This document shows, piece by piece, positions 22,301 through 28,197 of a stretch of DNA of 64,000 nucleotides. The stretch is from Anodontia alba. Lineage: Eukaryota; Mollusca; Bivalvia; Lucinida; Lucinidae. The stretch is from positions 36,636,152 to 36,700,151 of the forward strand of contig OZ024836.1 of NCBI GenBank assembly GCA_964016985.1, read 5' to 3'. The notes under the pieces are model-generated. The model searched no databases, had not been told where the DNA came from, and was given only the letters and a program-made list of their open reading frames with translations. A program made the translations under genes and the position numbers. Position 1 is the first letter of the stretch, and each line of letters opens with the position of its first letter.

Positions 22301-22870
22301 CAGACAGATGACCGCGGGAAAAACAATGTGTCCCTACCATAAAGGGGTGAGACATAATCATGCTAGTGCATACACACCATAAGCTATGGACTAAAATCTG
22401 TGAGGTACATGTAAGGCAAAATTTTAAGGGAGATTTGACAAAATTCTGAGAGATTTTCTTTAACATCACTTTGGAGCTCCCCCAATATAGTCTAAAGTCT
22501 GCCCCCCACCACCCTCAAACCCCACTAAGAAAAATAGCTGGTCCCACCTAATCTATCCTGCAAACCCTGTGTAAAGTCTAAAAGGGGCTGCTGAGATGCA
22601 CCCTGCGCAAGGATACACAATTCTGGACTGTTCGCGTTTCTGCTTCAAGATAAATTTGTCATTGCTCCTGCATGAAGAATGCTCGTAATGGTAACATCAT
22701 ATGACAGCGTGGTGGGAAACCATTGTGGGAGAAAAACGAACTATTACCTTGTTGGATTGTAGAGTATTTTCTTGTCAGAAACAAAATCATATTGAAAACA
22801 GAATAAAATTACCAAGTCTTTTTCCGCAAATCAAAGCAGTAGATCCAGCAAGCAAACAAGCCCCGAACAT
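4248..22870 (-). CDS. POLRMT: Mitochondrial RNA polymerase, N-terminal half (nine exons, continues off the left edge)
   Basis: Single-subunit T7-like RNA polymerase that transcribes mtDNA and primes its replication in the matrix. The exons, in order, are 22870-22813, 20447-20340, 18336-17249, 15999-15880, 15277-15119, 10588-10520, 8017-7910, 7076-6930 and 4353-4248. All junctions are GT/AG and phases agree, giving 654 codons plus one base. Residues 57-418 are a Lys/Ser-rich extension. Residues 446-480 and 481-515 are two 35-residue PPR motifs. Residues about 595-654 match the human segment around KTLKTLRDQWEKAL and REVYEG. The match to vertebrate POLRMT is from memory and by eye, but it runs collinearly over seven exons. 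The palm and fingers polymerase domain is absent and should lie left of position 1. An in-frame TAA sits immediately upstream of the chosen ATG. Confidence 0.88.
4385..4625. mobile_element. Fold-back element, family FB-4 (GCATGAAAT core)
   Basis: Imperfect inverted repeat centred on CAATGGAGACAAT, with arms containing TTCTTATTTT, AACAGG and ATTTCATGCAAATTGTCTCC. The outer inverted pair is TTCAGCAGACAACATACT and GCTGAATTAGTCTAGAG. Close relatives lie at 18415 and 52075. Confidence 0.75.
5047..5295. mobile_element. Fold-back MITE, family FB-1
   Basis: Inverted ends CATAGCTGCCGGTAAGGCA and TGCCTTTTACC...AGCTATG bracket arms with TTATTTCT, GAAAACATATGGTG and TAATTAGAAG. Confidence 0.75.
5329..5461 (-). 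mobile_element. SINE family A, 3'-half only
   Basis: Begins with the 3' tail (TTGAGGTTTTACGG on the plus strand) and continues to GGTTAACCAGTA. The tRNA-like head is missing, as expected for 5' truncation during retrotransposition. Confidence 0.8.
5483..5716. mobile_element. Fold-back MITE, family FB-2 (GGGCCCAGTTGTTCAAA ends)
   Basis: Near-perfect palindrome with centre AGCTTTTGCACTGCAAAAGCT, flanked by TGTGAGT/ACTCACA and CTGAAAAAA/TTTTTTCAG. The ends are GGGCC...GTTCAAA and TTTGAACAACTGGGCCC. Three further copies lie at 19498, 32728 and 60215. Confidence 0.9.
6015..6175 (-). mobile_element. SINE family A, diverged partial copy
   Basis: Contains TCTTGAATCAGCGGAA, a degenerate CACGAAAG block and a tRNA-like B-box remnant followed by CAGATGCGCTACCAGT, in the order expected for family A on the minus strand. 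Confidence 0.6.
6176..6905. mobile_element. Possible DNA transposon bounded by inverted GGTATACCG motifs
   Basis: AT-rich 730-bp block whose two ends carry clustered GGTATACCGCG, GGTACGTACCGC and GGTATACCATGG motifs in mirror orientation. The right end TAGGGCTGGGTACCG (reverse complement) looks like a hAT terminus. I found no clean target duplication, so the boundaries are approximate. The right edge is 25 bp from the donor of POLRMT exon 8. Confidence 0.4.
6930..7076 (-). CDS. POLRMT: POLRMT exon 8
   Basis: Acceptor ATTGTAG, donor AAAAAGTAAGT; exactly 49 codons, phase 0 to 0. The peptide contains ADEQFKKELETYASVKSIA, aligning with the human POLRMT FEKQLHMELASRVCVVSV segment. The Met codon at its start is only the first codon of the exon, not a translation start. 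Confidence 0.88.
7162..7552. repeat. Minisatellite-type dispersed repeat with GC-rich terminal hairpin, family R-1
   Basis: Degenerate units of about 150 bp containing CAATCCTAAACCAGATCTCC, AATATCAATGCACATA and AAGTTTGG..AAAATCCATTGAT. It ends in the hairpin ATACCCCGCC-ACTATTGTGC-GGCGGGGTAT. Other members lie at 19858, 24100 and 28437. Confidence 0.85.
7785..7870. mobile_element. FB-1 fragment, right half
   Basis: GACGAGGCACTTCTAATGAG followed by a TATGAAGAAATA block matches one arm of FB-1. It ends about 40 bp from the donor side of POLRMT exon 7. Confidence 0.6.
7910..8017 (-). CDS. POLRMT: POLRMT exon 7
   Basis: Acceptor TTTTGGTTTTAG, donor GAGGTAATT; 36 codons, phase 0 to 0. It begins VLHKVFPGFEVP, matching human VLKAVHKVKPTFSLP, and has a Ser/Pro-rich middle as in the human linker after the PPR motifs. 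Confidence 0.87.
8070..8330. repeat. Tandem dimer of a TGACCTTGA-containing repeat
   Basis: Two units of about 165 bp share GTGACCTTGATGTTGGAGC..TAGACCTGGGTCT and GACACATCGTCTCATGATGG-type blocks. No coding potential is evident. Confidence 0.65.
8331..8797. other. Intronic sequence without recognised gene
   Basis: Part of POLRMT intron 6. Contains an FB-1-like scrap near 8340-8400 and TGACC/GGTCA-rich sequence resembling the repeat at 8070. I see nothing else. Confidence 0.6.
8798..10137 (-). mobile_element. Complete mariner-family transposon
   Basis: 1,340-bp element with near-perfect 28-bp inverted ends (CGAGGGATGTTCGAAATGAA on the left, mirrored on the right). It is flanked by a TA duplication (8796-8797, 10138-10139), the Tc1/mariner target. 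It contains a transposase on the minus strand and lies in POLRMT intron 6 in the same orientation as the gene. Near identity of the ends and a single premature stop indicate a fairly recent insertion. Confidence 0.95.
8868..9944 (-). pseudogene. Mariner transposase (DD34D) with one in-frame stop
   Basis: Cut-and-paste transposase. The likely start is MVGRSVDKKDEIRAY at 9944; an upstream in-frame Met lies at 9986. The N-terminal half has two helix-turn-helix regions (YDTVRRWKKKFESG; FTVSDIARKVGISLSTVHLI) and the WVPHLLT linker of mariners. Catalytic residues are the Asp in VTGDETWVYYFEP, the Asp in LLHDNAPAH, and the Asp in LAPCDFFLFP with 34 residues between the last two. A TGA at 9210-9212, in the same frame, interrupts the sequence between VLKKLKKYYQK and RPATGFKHVRLLHD. 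No other stop or frameshift occurs before the natural stop, so the full frame would be about 358 codons, the usual size. Confidence 0.93.
10520..10588 (-). CDS. POLRMT: POLRMT exon 6
   Basis: Acceptor TTGTTTATTTACAG, donor AAAGGTAAGT; 23 codons, phase 0 to 0. GLNVKDIFTQLKFVGNEKQS aligns with human GLKLQALFTAVLLSEEDRAT. It finishes the second PPR motif, whose first part is in exon 5. Confidence 0.88.
10689..10752. mobile_element. FB-1 fragment, end of one arm
   Basis: CCATAGTTCTAGATAAG end motif followed by TTTTTCTTATGTC. The rest is missing, replaced by the SINE that starts at 10762. Confidence 0.6.
10762..11053 (-). mobile_element. tRNA-derived SINE, family A
   Basis: Full body on the minus strand. 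The 3' tail GGTTTTATGG..CACTCAATCC is at the left and the tRNA-like head at the right, with B box GATCAAACCCACAACC and A-box region CATCCAACTGAGCCACCTAG. Diverged from the younger copies at 11307 and 54755. Confidence 0.85.
11307..11613 (-). mobile_element. tRNA-derived SINE, family A, with target duplication, inside the pogo element
   Basis: Flanked by an exact 14-bp duplication TATTTACTGCTGTT (11293-11306, 11614-11627). The tRNA-like head GCCGGCCTCGGTGGCTCAG.. lies at the right end with B box GGTTCAACCCC, and the body ends with the (TTTG)n-type tail at the left. Confidence 0.95.
12090..12188 (+). pseudogene. pogo/Tigger transposase N-terminal remnant
   Basis: The 32-codon frame begins MENQRRKRKAFTVQEKLEAI, the start of the CENP-B/Tigger-type helix-turn-helix domain (typically basic KRK..LT..EKL..I). 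It then runs into unrelated sequence and a TAG. Supports the pogo assignment of the host element. Confidence 0.65.
12718..12900. mobile_element. Fold-back MITE, family FB-1
   Basis: Ends TTCCATATAAGG and CTTATCTGGACCTATG surround arms with TTTTTCTTATATCTCCAC, ACATATTGTGG and GGCACTTCTAATGAGTACCC. It abuts the pogo element by about 12 bp. Confidence 0.75.
13200..13735. repeat. Tandem and inverted hairpin cluster (TTTTTATGGAGAAC)
   Basis: Two tandem units of about 185 bp (TTTCATACTTTTCTGTTCAC.. and its near copy at 13416). A palindrome around 13575 follows, in which TTTTTATGGAGAACTAGGG is mirrored by CCCAGTTCTCCATAAAAAT, and a third mirrored arm extends to 13735. It resembles FB-1 arms that were duplicated in place. 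Confidence 0.7.
13903..14125. mobile_element. Fold-back element containing the GATC-type hairpin core
   Basis: Starts ATTTAACTCTTTGCATGC. Its centre has AACAGTTTGGATCCGGATCG mirrored by CTGGGTCCAAACTGTTTGC. It shares this core with elements at 14170, 16930 and 41216 although the ends differ. Confidence 0.6.
14165..14395. mobile_element. TTAA-type fold-back MITE (CCATTGTAGACTGAA family)
   Basis: Ends CCCTTTCTAGACTGAATAAA and TTATAATGGGTTAA, core AAACAGTGGAGACCCTGATC mirrored by CTGATCTGGGTCCGCACTGT. Copies lie at 41216 and 56738. Confidence 0.75.
14432..14640. mobile_element. FB-1 MITE carrying a 24-base G run
   Basis: The left end CTAGCTCCAGATAATGGT is followed by G24 (14451-14474). The hairpin follows, with TTGTTGCAGGTACTCATCAG mirrored by TCTAATGAGT.., and the right end is GTGCCTTATCTGAAGTTATG. 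The G run has replaced or expanded a short purine tract that other copies carry. Confidence 0.7.
14741..15110. mobile_element. Two adjacent FB-1 MITEs
   Basis: The first hairpin (14741-14900) centres on GCATCACCAAGGCGC, the second (14903-15110) on AAGGGCTTCGCTGAGGTGC. The right end of the second is 9 bp from the GT donor of POLRMT exon 5. Confidence 0.75.
15119..15277 (-). CDS. POLRMT: POLRMT exon 5 (PPR motifs)
   Basis: Acceptor TATTTTTTCACAG, donor GAGGTAAGT; 53 codons, phase 0 to 0. It contains the end of PPR motif 1 (GDLSGIVELSSMIYTDGLKP) and most of PPR motif 2 (NLWTYALSLYCLDQ). Human POLRMT has GAFKELVYVLFMVKDAGLTP and DLLSYAAALQCM at the same place. PPR motifs bind RNA in other proteins; here they belong to the N-terminal domain that contacts upstream promoter DNA and nascent RNA. 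Confidence 0.92.
15354..15735. repeat. Dispersed intronic repeat
   Basis: Low-complexity-free sequence with mollusc-repeat style phrases (GGATGCCCTGCCTGAAAA, GAAGTTTCATGAAAATACTT). An apparent 141-codon minus frame crosses it, but nothing in it resembles a protein family. Confidence 0.4.
15736..15842. mobile_element. FB-1 fragment, right half
   Basis: AGCAAGGTGCTTCTCATGAG through AAAAAAGTGCCTTATCAGAA and GCTATAT, the standard FB-1 right end. It stops 38 bp before the donor of POLRMT exon 4. Confidence 0.65.
15880..15999 (-). CDS. POLRMT: POLRMT exon 4
   Basis: Acceptor ATTTTCTTCAG, donor AAGGTACAAA; 40 codons, phase 0 to 0. DIEIYNCIIRCLAEK opens PPR motif 1 and aligns with human TLDMYNAVMLGWARQ. 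The upstream part (IGAIQHYREQRHAG) aligns with the helix preceding it. Confidence 0.9.
16081..16318. mobile_element. FB-5 fold-back MITE (CAGTCGAACCTCAATA family), right-truncated
   Basis: Begins CAGTCAAATCTCAATAGCTC after TA and continues through TTTTTGAGTCCCTACAAAAT. It then has a hairpin TGTACTCATTAGAATC.. mirrored by CAATTCTAATGAGTACACTC. The second terminal arm is missing. The intact copy is at 45932. Confidence 0.8.
16745..16920. mobile_element. FB-1-like fold-back MITE
   Basis: Contains TAGCTGAGGCGCTTCTAATG, TTTTCATGGAGAAATAAG and CCTCTTATTGATCTGG. The left arm is degenerate and joined to an FB-4-like CACTTCATGTGAATTGTC segment. Confidence 0.6.
16925..17145. mobile_element. TTAA-type fold-back MITE (CCCTTAAACTGCCAA family)
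   Basis: Ends CCCTTAAAATGCCAAG and TTGGCAGTTTAAGGG-TTAA. Core GCAAACAGTGTGGACCCTGA is mirrored by CTGGGTCCACACTGTTTGC. A second copy is at 48556. Confidence 0.8.
17249..18336 (-). CDS. POLRMT: POLRMT exon 3 (Lys/Ser-rich N-terminal extension)
   Basis: Acceptor TTATTTTTCACAG, donor TGGGTAAGT; two bases plus 362 codons. The first two bases complete a Cys codon with exon 2. Most of the exon is low-complexity Lys, Ser, Thr and Asp/Glu sequence with basic clusters such as KKKHKKRKKD and KKGSEAKHKQKKK, predicted disordered. Only the last 25 or so residues (LEGQINIFNQDLKSYVEACC) resemble the helix before the PPR motifs (human QRLLAFFKCCLL). The open frame continues to 18406, but that part is intron. 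It is much longer than the corresponding human segment, and some of it could be species-specific. Confidence 0.85.
18415..18590. mobile_element. FB-4 fold-back element, diverged
   Basis: ACTTTTCTTATTTTTTCCAA mirrored by the TTACCAGAAAAAAAATATGA region, with inner AGCATTTCATGTGGATAG and ATTCACATAAAATGTC. Confidence 0.6.
18649..18854. mobile_element. TTAA-type piggyBac-like MITE
   Basis: Ends CCCTAGTCCTGTTGAAC and TATGACAAGGG followed by TTAA. Core AGATCCAGATCAGTTGGCTT is mirrored by AAGCCAACTGATCTG. It is in inverted orientation relative to the copy at 3643. Confidence 0.75.
18951..19042. repeat. Near-perfect 38-bp-stem hairpin
   Basis: AGATTGGAAGACCTCAAAGA..GGATGGTAACTGTT is mirrored by AACAGTTACCATCC..TCTTTGAGATCTTCCAATCT around a short TAAGACTCTAGGG loop. 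It is unrelated in sequence to the other fold-backs here. Confidence 0.85.
19133..19459 (-). mobile_element. tRNA-derived SINE, family B
   Basis: On the minus strand the head CCGGCACAGTGGCTCAGTGG..TAGAGCG and B box GGGTTTGATCCC are tRNA-like. The body ends in CGACGTTAAGCCCAAATC-AAAC. A truncated copy lies at 31528. Confidence 0.88.
19498..19720. mobile_element. FB-2 fold-back MITE
   Basis: GGGCCCAGTTGTTCAAAGC and TTTGAACAACTGGGCCC ends, centre TGTGAGTACTCACA between CTGAACAAA and TTTTTTCAG. The inner AGCTTTTGCA arm pair has been lost. Confidence 0.9.
19858..20276. repeat. R-1 minisatellite-type repeat with terminal hairpin
   Basis: Starts CATACCCCGCCGTTATC and has two and a half units with CAATCCCAAACCAGATCT and AAGTTTGG..AAAATCCA. 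It ends in a degenerate ATACCCCACACTATAGTGTG.. hairpin after a GACAGACGGACGA stretch. Confidence 0.85.
20340..20447 (-). CDS. POLRMT: POLRMT exon 2
   Basis: Acceptor TATCTTTGAACAG, donor CAATGTAAGT; two bases, 35 codons and one base. The phase fits both exon 1 (G+GT gives Gly) and exon 3 (T+GT gives Cys). The peptide VFKKKRWKQRETLYKKLTQ is a basic helix as expected near the mature N-terminus. Confidence 0.78.
20579..20665. mobile_element. Short FB-1-like hairpin
   Basis: AAAGGCATATGTTGTGGGTA..CTCATTTGAATTGCATCGA is mirrored perfectly on the other side of the centre. It has the arm logic of FB-1 but with a substituted inner arm (TTGAATTGCATCGA instead of TTAGAAGCGCC). Confidence 0.8.
21392..22345. 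repeat. Tandem array of about 155-bp units, family R-2
   Basis: Six units, each with GGAAATAACTCAAAAAGTAT, AATGCAAGAGTTATGGTTCT, GATTGATATTTATATGAAG and TTTTCAAGTTATAGAGC. It ends with a GACAGACAGACAGATGACCG linker and a terminal block ACAATGTGTCCC..GGGGTGAGACAT. It occupies POLRMT intron 1. Confidence 0.92.
22813..22870 (-). CDS. POLRMT: POLRMT exon 1 (coding part)
   Basis: ATG at 22868-22870 after an in-frame TAA (22874-22876); donor TTGGTAATTT. 19 codons plus one base: MFGACLLAGSTALICGKRL, then a split Gly. The peptide is short, hydrophobic and basic without acidic residues, compatible with a mitochondrial presequence but weak. The start is chosen because it is the only frame whose phase joins exon 2. 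A different first exon further upstream cannot be excluded. Confidence 0.62.
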
Positions 22871-23226
22871 ATTTTAATAGCATGTATTTCTTGCAGCATG
22901 GTGCCGACGCAAATGAAAACATTAATGATGTTTTGTGCCAAGCTCAACAGAGTTTTCCATGATCAGAATGTGTGAATATATGTATATATATATATTTTTA
23001 GACCCTGCATATGTGTGTATTTTGTACATATCTGTGAAACCTGGTTTCAGGACTTATGTTCTTGTGTTTCGTTTTCGGCAAGACTGTTTTCTGGAGATAT
23101 TACTGCATTTTTTATCTAGTGACTGGTGTCAGATACATGTATATTGTTTCAGTGAAATAAGGCAGCTCTATCTTGCATCAGCTCATAGTCACAGTGTATA
23201 TTCAAACTTGACCAGCTTTCTTATTA

Positions 23227-23228
<2 letters not shown>
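22871..23228. other. Upstream region of POLRMT (presumed 5' UTR and promoter)
   Basis: No ORF of note and no clear TATA box in the minus orientation. If the exon 1 call is right, the transcription start should lie here. A TATATATATATA tract lies at about 22980-22996. Confidence 0.4.
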
Positions 23229-23301
<73 letters not shown>

Positions 23302-23303
23302 TT
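23229..23303. repeat. (GT)n microsatellite
   Basis: About 33 GT units with one GTAT interruption near the right end. Confidence 0.98.
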
Positions 23304-23586
23304 TCTTGCCTATGCATTTTTTTTCAAAGTTGTTGTAAATGTCGTAGTCCAAAATGGAATTTAGGCAGATCTGAAATCTGTCTAGGCCAAATGGAATTCT
23401 ATTTTCACCTAGGCAGATTCCATTTCTGCCTAAGCTGTCTTTTGTCCAAATTAGAATTGGCGGACTCTGGATCTGCCTAGACCAAATAGAATCTTTGTAT
23501 AATGGTAATGGGCCTCATTAAATATTTAGGAATTAGCTGTAGTACCACTGTGTATTCCTCAGAGATATGTTTTAAACTTGAGAATT

Positions 23587-23703
23587 GTTTGTTTGTGTTG
23601 AGGTTTTACGGCCCAGTCAACCCAATGGGATCATGTTGAGCATGGTCAGTTTACCTAACCACACATTTACTGGGCAGGCTTAATCCTCTAAGCGAATAAC
23701 CAG
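23587..23703 (-). mobile_element. SINE family A, 5'-truncated
   Basis: GTTTGTGTTGAGGTTTTACG through TTAATCCTCTAAGCGAATAA; only the 3' third of the element is present. Confidence 0.85.
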
Positions 23704-23877
23704 AAACTTGAGAATGATATGAACCATTTCTATGAGTGGAAACCTGAAACACATATATGACGATCTGGATGGTGGCAGCAAAATCATTCATCTATAAAAT
23801 TTTAGTCCTTAAATCAGTAATTGATAAAGCTTTTTTTTACAAAAATCAGTACTGGATTTTTGTGGTTTAATCATTAA

Positions 23878-24062
23878 CACTTGTCATGCTAAATAAAGAT
23901 GCTAAGCCCATTTCTAATTTTCACCCAATCAGATTGCTTGATCCCGATTCCGACTGTTGCTATAAATCCATATACTTAATGGCAAACAGTGCAGATCCAG
24001 ATCAGATCTGGATCTCCATTGTTTGCAAAGGCAGGATGTATCTGGTTTCAGCATGACAAGGG
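23878..24062. mobile_element. TTAA-type piggyBac-like MITE
   Basis: TTAA at 23874-23877 and 24063-24066; ends CACTTGTCATGCTAAATAAA and TTTCAGCATGACAAGGG. Core AACAGTGCAGATCCAGATCA is mirrored by GATCTGGATCTCCATTGT. Confidence 0.82.
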
Positions 24063-24099
24063 TTAAATTTTACATCACAAAAATCAGTAGTCACTAAAA

Positions 24100-24612
24100 T
24101 TTTAGGCCCGCCATTACCATGTCATGGGCAGATAACTGTCAAAAAATTGAAGAAATTTGTCAATGAGCAATCCCAAAGTAGATTTCCACAACTGACAATA
24201 TCAGTGCACATATCAAATTTGATGAAAATCCATTGAGATTTATTCAAGTTATTGTCCTGAAAGTAAAATAAAGATATATCGCGGGCAGATAAGTCTGTCA
24301 AAAATGGACAAAATTCATCCATTAGCAATCCCAAAGCAGATGTCCACAATATCAATGCACATGCCAAGTTTGGTGAAAATCCATTGATATTTACTAAAGA
24401 TATCCAGAAATGAAAATACGGACCTGTCATGAGCAGATATCTCTGTCAAAAATTGATGAAATTTGCCCATCAGCAATCCCAAAGCAGATCTCCATAATAT
24501 CAATGCACACACCAAATTTGGTGAAAATCCATTGACATTTACTATAGTTATCATCCGGAAATGAGAATACGGACCTGTCTCTGCAGATAACTGATGAAAT
24601 TTGCCCATTCAT
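24100..24612. repeat. R-1 minisatellite-type repeat, 3'-truncated
   Basis: Starts GGCCCGCCATTACCATGTC and holds three units with CAATCCCAAAGCAGAT and AAATTTGGTGAAAATCCATT. The terminal hairpin is missing; family-A SINE sequence follows 30 bp later. Confidence 0.85.
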
Positions 24613-24640
24613 ATAATCATAATCCGATTTTTCAGTAATG

Positions 24641-24944
24641 GCCGGCCTCGGTGGCGCAGTTGGATGCGCGTCAGACTGCAGACCAGGAGGTCGCAGGTTC
24701 GACCCCCGCCGAGGTCGGCAACATTCTTTCGTGGAGATTGATCATGAAATATTTTCTACGGTCATTCTCTCCCTTCCGCTGATTCAAGAAGGGCAGTTGT
24801 CAGTTTCTGGTGAAAGAATGTGCACAATACTGGTTTACCGCTTGGAGGACTAAGCCTGTCCAGTAAACGTGTGGTTAAGTAAACTGACCGCGCTCGACAT
24901 GACCCCATTGGGTTGACTGGGCCGTAAAACCTCAACACAAACAC
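24641..24944 (+). mobile_element. tRNA-derived SINE, family A, nearly intact
   Basis: Head GCCGGCCTCGGTGGCGCAGT with A box TGGCGCAGTTGG and B box GGTTCGACCCC. The body runs through GATTCAAGAAGGGCAGTTGT, and the 3' end is GCCGTAAAACCTCAACACAA. Its 3' end abuts the 3' end of LINE copy 2. Confidence 0.95.
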
Positions 24945-25750
24945 ACAGGGGCAACATCCACATCAGTGGGCCCCTTTCCAGATAGCTGGCTTGCTGCACG
25001 CATGGCAGATCTCACACCAGATCTCAACATATTTCTATCATGAGGGCTGATAGCTGAGAGCTTCCACCCTCTGCAATCCCTCTCTGTCAGCTGCTTCCAT
25101 GTCATTTTGGGCCTTCCAGACCCACGCTTTCCCTCAACCTGTATGTGAAAGGCTGTCTTGACTGTCTTGACTGCACCATTGGAGCGTTCCATGTCCATAA
25201 CCAGCCTTCTCTCCTTCAGAATGAGGCCCAGATCCTCAATGCCAAGCTGCTCAAGTAGCTCGTTGGACCTGGTTGTGACAATGTCTTGCGGCCTGACATT
25301 ACAGATCTGTCTGATCATTGCCCTGTCATTCCGCTGCAGTCGTTGGAGGTTTGTTTTTGTCAGTGGCCAAGTCTCACTGACATGGAGCATTGCGCTCCAC
25401 ACACAAGAGCTGTACACATGGCCACGTGTCTTGAAAGAGAGGTGGCGTGGAGAGAGGACTGGTAGCAGCTCCTTGACCTTCTTCCAGGTGGTTTTCACAT
25501 GTGTTCTGGTTGCAAGTTCACAGCCACCAGCTGCTGAGAGCATGTCTCCTAGGTAGCAAAAGGAAGCTATCACCTCCACCTTGTAAGGTCCGACTTGGAC
25601 TTCCCTCTGTGGTCTGCCGTCCAACGGGCGTGCAGTTCCCTGGCACCGTGTACATCTGTAGTCAGGGTCCTTTGTCAAGTGCTTGAGCCCACTGCATTTC
25701 TTGTGCACCCAGTGCTTGTAGCCGTTGCAGAAGATGCTGTTGCTGCCCAC
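24932..25750 (-). pseudogene. LINE C-terminal region (zinc motif and tail)
   Basis: 272-codon frame starting within the zinc motif (FCNGYKHWVHKKCSGLKHL; the second Cys of the CxxC pair is Tyr). It continues RCTRCQGTARPLDG, LLPVLSPRHLSF, LQRLQRNDRAMIRQICNVRP and GRPKMTWKQLTERDCRGW. The tail (about 150 residues) is shared with copy 1. Confidence 0.85.
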
Positions 25751-26161
25751 TCCAGTGTAACAGATGGCACATGGAAACTCACCTGAACTCTGCAGGAGTC
25801 CAGGCCCATACCGCAGATCATGATCTTCATCTTTCCTGCATTTACTCCAGTCCTTTCTTTTCCATTGCTTCTTTCCAAGTCAAGAGCCTCCTGACACATT
25901 CCTAGAGCGATTCAGCGATGATAACAAGGTCATCGGCATAGAGGTCCTCCCAGGGGACCCCAGAGTGGAACTCTCGTGAGAAGGCTTCAAGCACAATGAT
26001 GAAGAGAACTCTTCACTGTACCCCTAACCAAACATGGACACTGCTCCGTGCATTTGCATACATTCCCTGCACCAGTCGCACAATCCACTCCTCCACACCA
26101 AGTTTTCTCAGCGCCCACCTGATGACCTTCCTAGGTATTCGATCTAAAGCCTTCTCCAGGT

Positions 26162-26965
26162 CTACGAAAAGCCATATAGTCTCTTGTTAGCAGCTAGATA
26201 CTTCTCTTGCAGCTGCCTGACAACAAAAATTGCATCTGTTGTGCCTCTGCCTTTGATGAAGCCAAACTGGAAATCATCCATTGACACCAACTGTCTGATG
26301 AGGTCGTCCACAATCCTCTCCAGGACTTTCATGACCTGCTCAGTCAGCTTGAGACCGCAGTAGTTATCCCTTTCCAATGCATCCCCCTTTCCCTTGTCGA
26401 GGCAGACAATGAAACTCTGCTCCCAGTCAGAGGGTACCTTGCCATCCCGAATGATTGCAGCTGCAAGGTCATGGATCATGGAGGCACCCATGTCATCGGC
26501 TGCTTGTACCATCTCCACCACTATGCCTGATGGGCCCGGTGCTTTGCCCGCCTTCATCTGTGAGATAGCCTTCTTAACCATATCAATGGTGACTGGGATG
26601 GGCAGGCCTTCCAATGGTTGTTGGTAAGACAGGTGGTCTGGGTCCCAGTCAACGAGAAGCCTTTGGTAGTGCTCTAACCAGGCCTTCTGCTTTGCGTCTT
26701 CGCTCACTGACATATCTCCTGCATCATTCTTCAGTGGTTTGTCACTAACAACATCAGCGTTCTCTCTTCTAAACTGGTTAGCAAGGCGGTAGACTTCTGA
26801 AGACTTGGAATCAATATTCTCGAAGACCTTCTTGTCAGCTTCTTGATGAGCATGGTGCACTGCATGTCCGGCAGTGCGTTTGGCTGCATCGTACGATGTC
26901 CTTGTGCCTTTACCAGTCTTCCAGGCCTTGAAGGCTTTCCGCTTGGCAGCAATGGCCTTTTCCAC
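26162..26965 (-). pseudogene. LINE reverse transcriptase N-terminal part
   Basis: 267-codon frame with AISQMKAGKAPGPSGIVVEM (RT motif 0/1 region), VPSDWEQSFIVCLDKGKGD and QFGFIKGRGTTDAIFVVRQL (RT motif 2). It ends at LYGFS, where the frame shifts just before the expected AFVDLEKAFDR. Confidence 0.87.
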
Positions 26966-27306
26966 ATGTTCATTTCACCATCAGGTTTTACGATGCCAAT
27001 AGTGGGGCTGAGTTGTGCCACACACCTCCTCAGTTGTCTTGAGCAGTTCTGTCTTGATTTTGTTCCAGATATCCTTAGTGGCCCCATCAGCTACACCTGC
27101 AGACGTGCTCACATGCGTTGAAGACCTCATGGAAATGACTGCTCATCTATGGGTCTTTAAGCTTCCAAACGGTGAGGTAAGGGATGAACTTGCGCTTGGA
27201 TTTTGGTGACACATCAAATCCTCATGTCACATTCAAGAAGCTTATGTTCCAGGCTACTTCCTCGCCAGGGATCACTTTTACATCTGTGACAAATCTGCGC
27301 ATGGTC

Positions 27307-27576
27307 CTACGGAAAAGGATGAAGTCTATCTAAGTGGCTATGTTTCCCGACTTGTATGTGATGAGATGGCTGCCACATTTCTTGAAACGTGTTCCCAAGA
27401 AGCAGATCAAATGCTGGGGCATACACTAGGGTTCTCTCACCATCAACATTTGGTTCCGACCTGCCATACCCCTTTCCACCATGCACTTCCCTGTATCCAG
27501 TGCCTGCATGGCCTACATGGCCGTTCCAATCTCCACATGGGATCACAAATTCTGATGCTGAGATCCTGGCAGTCAC
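27307..27576 (-). pseudogene. LINE endonuclease, central part
   Basis: CGDWNGHVGHAGTGYREVHG contains the GD(F/W)N catalytic motif of exonuclease-endonuclease-phosphatase domains; NTFQEMWQPSHHI continues the domain. The last motif (SDH) is lost to frameshift. Confidence 0.8.
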
Positions 27577-27732
27577 AGCATGCCCCTAATCAAAGAACAG
27601 GTCCTTAATCTCATCACTTAGACCACTCTGTGGGGCATACACAGACAGAAAGGTAACCACACGCTGGCCGACTATAAGTTTCACTGAGATGATTCTGTTG
27701 GAGACTCTCTGCACCTCAAAAACTTTCTCTAT

Positions 27733-28197
27733 CTACTCTTCCACCACGAACACTCCTACACCAGCAGTGCCTTTGTCATTTCCGGACCAGTCCAGCTTGT
27801 ACCTGGTATCCTTACCTTTGATTGTGCGGCAGTTGCCACCATGGTATCTGGTCTCCTGAATGCAGCAGACATCCACTTTCCTGCGGGATAGTGTTTCCAC
27901 TACCTCGCAAACTCTTTCTCTCAGAGTGTTAACATTGAGTGTTCCCACCCTGAATTTCCTCAGGTGCTTGCTTGATTCGCCACAATGGCCCGACCCTGCC
28001 TCCCACACCTGACAGGAGGCCAGGCCAGAGGCGTTACCAACAGAGCTTTTATGTCTGTTGGCACCATCTATCTCAGATTCTACTGTTGTGCTTGCCATGA
28101 AAGATTTTGGAACAACTGTTTTTACGGGATCGCCTGTCCTACCTGACGTCCAACTCAGTTCTTTAATGGCATCTGAGCATGCACGCCACTCCTGCAC
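27733..28197 (-). pseudogene. LINE endonuclease, N-terminal part
   Basis: FRVGTLNVNTLRERVCEVVE and VDVCCIQETRYHGGN are the N-terminal motifs of AP-type endonucleases (catalytic Asn in TLNVNT, catalytic Glu in QET). About 80 residues precede it with no recognised domain. Confidence 0.85.

Noticed and set aside
22935..23480. 181-codon plus-strand frame with a Val/Cys run
   Set aside because: The run is the (GT)n microsatellite read in frame; flanks have no family resemblance.
24641..24730. Functional tRNA gene
   Set aside because: The tRNA-like part is the head of a SINE with a conserved 230-bp body; the acceptor stem does not close. The same applies to 19372-19459, 36600-36720 and 58462-58525.
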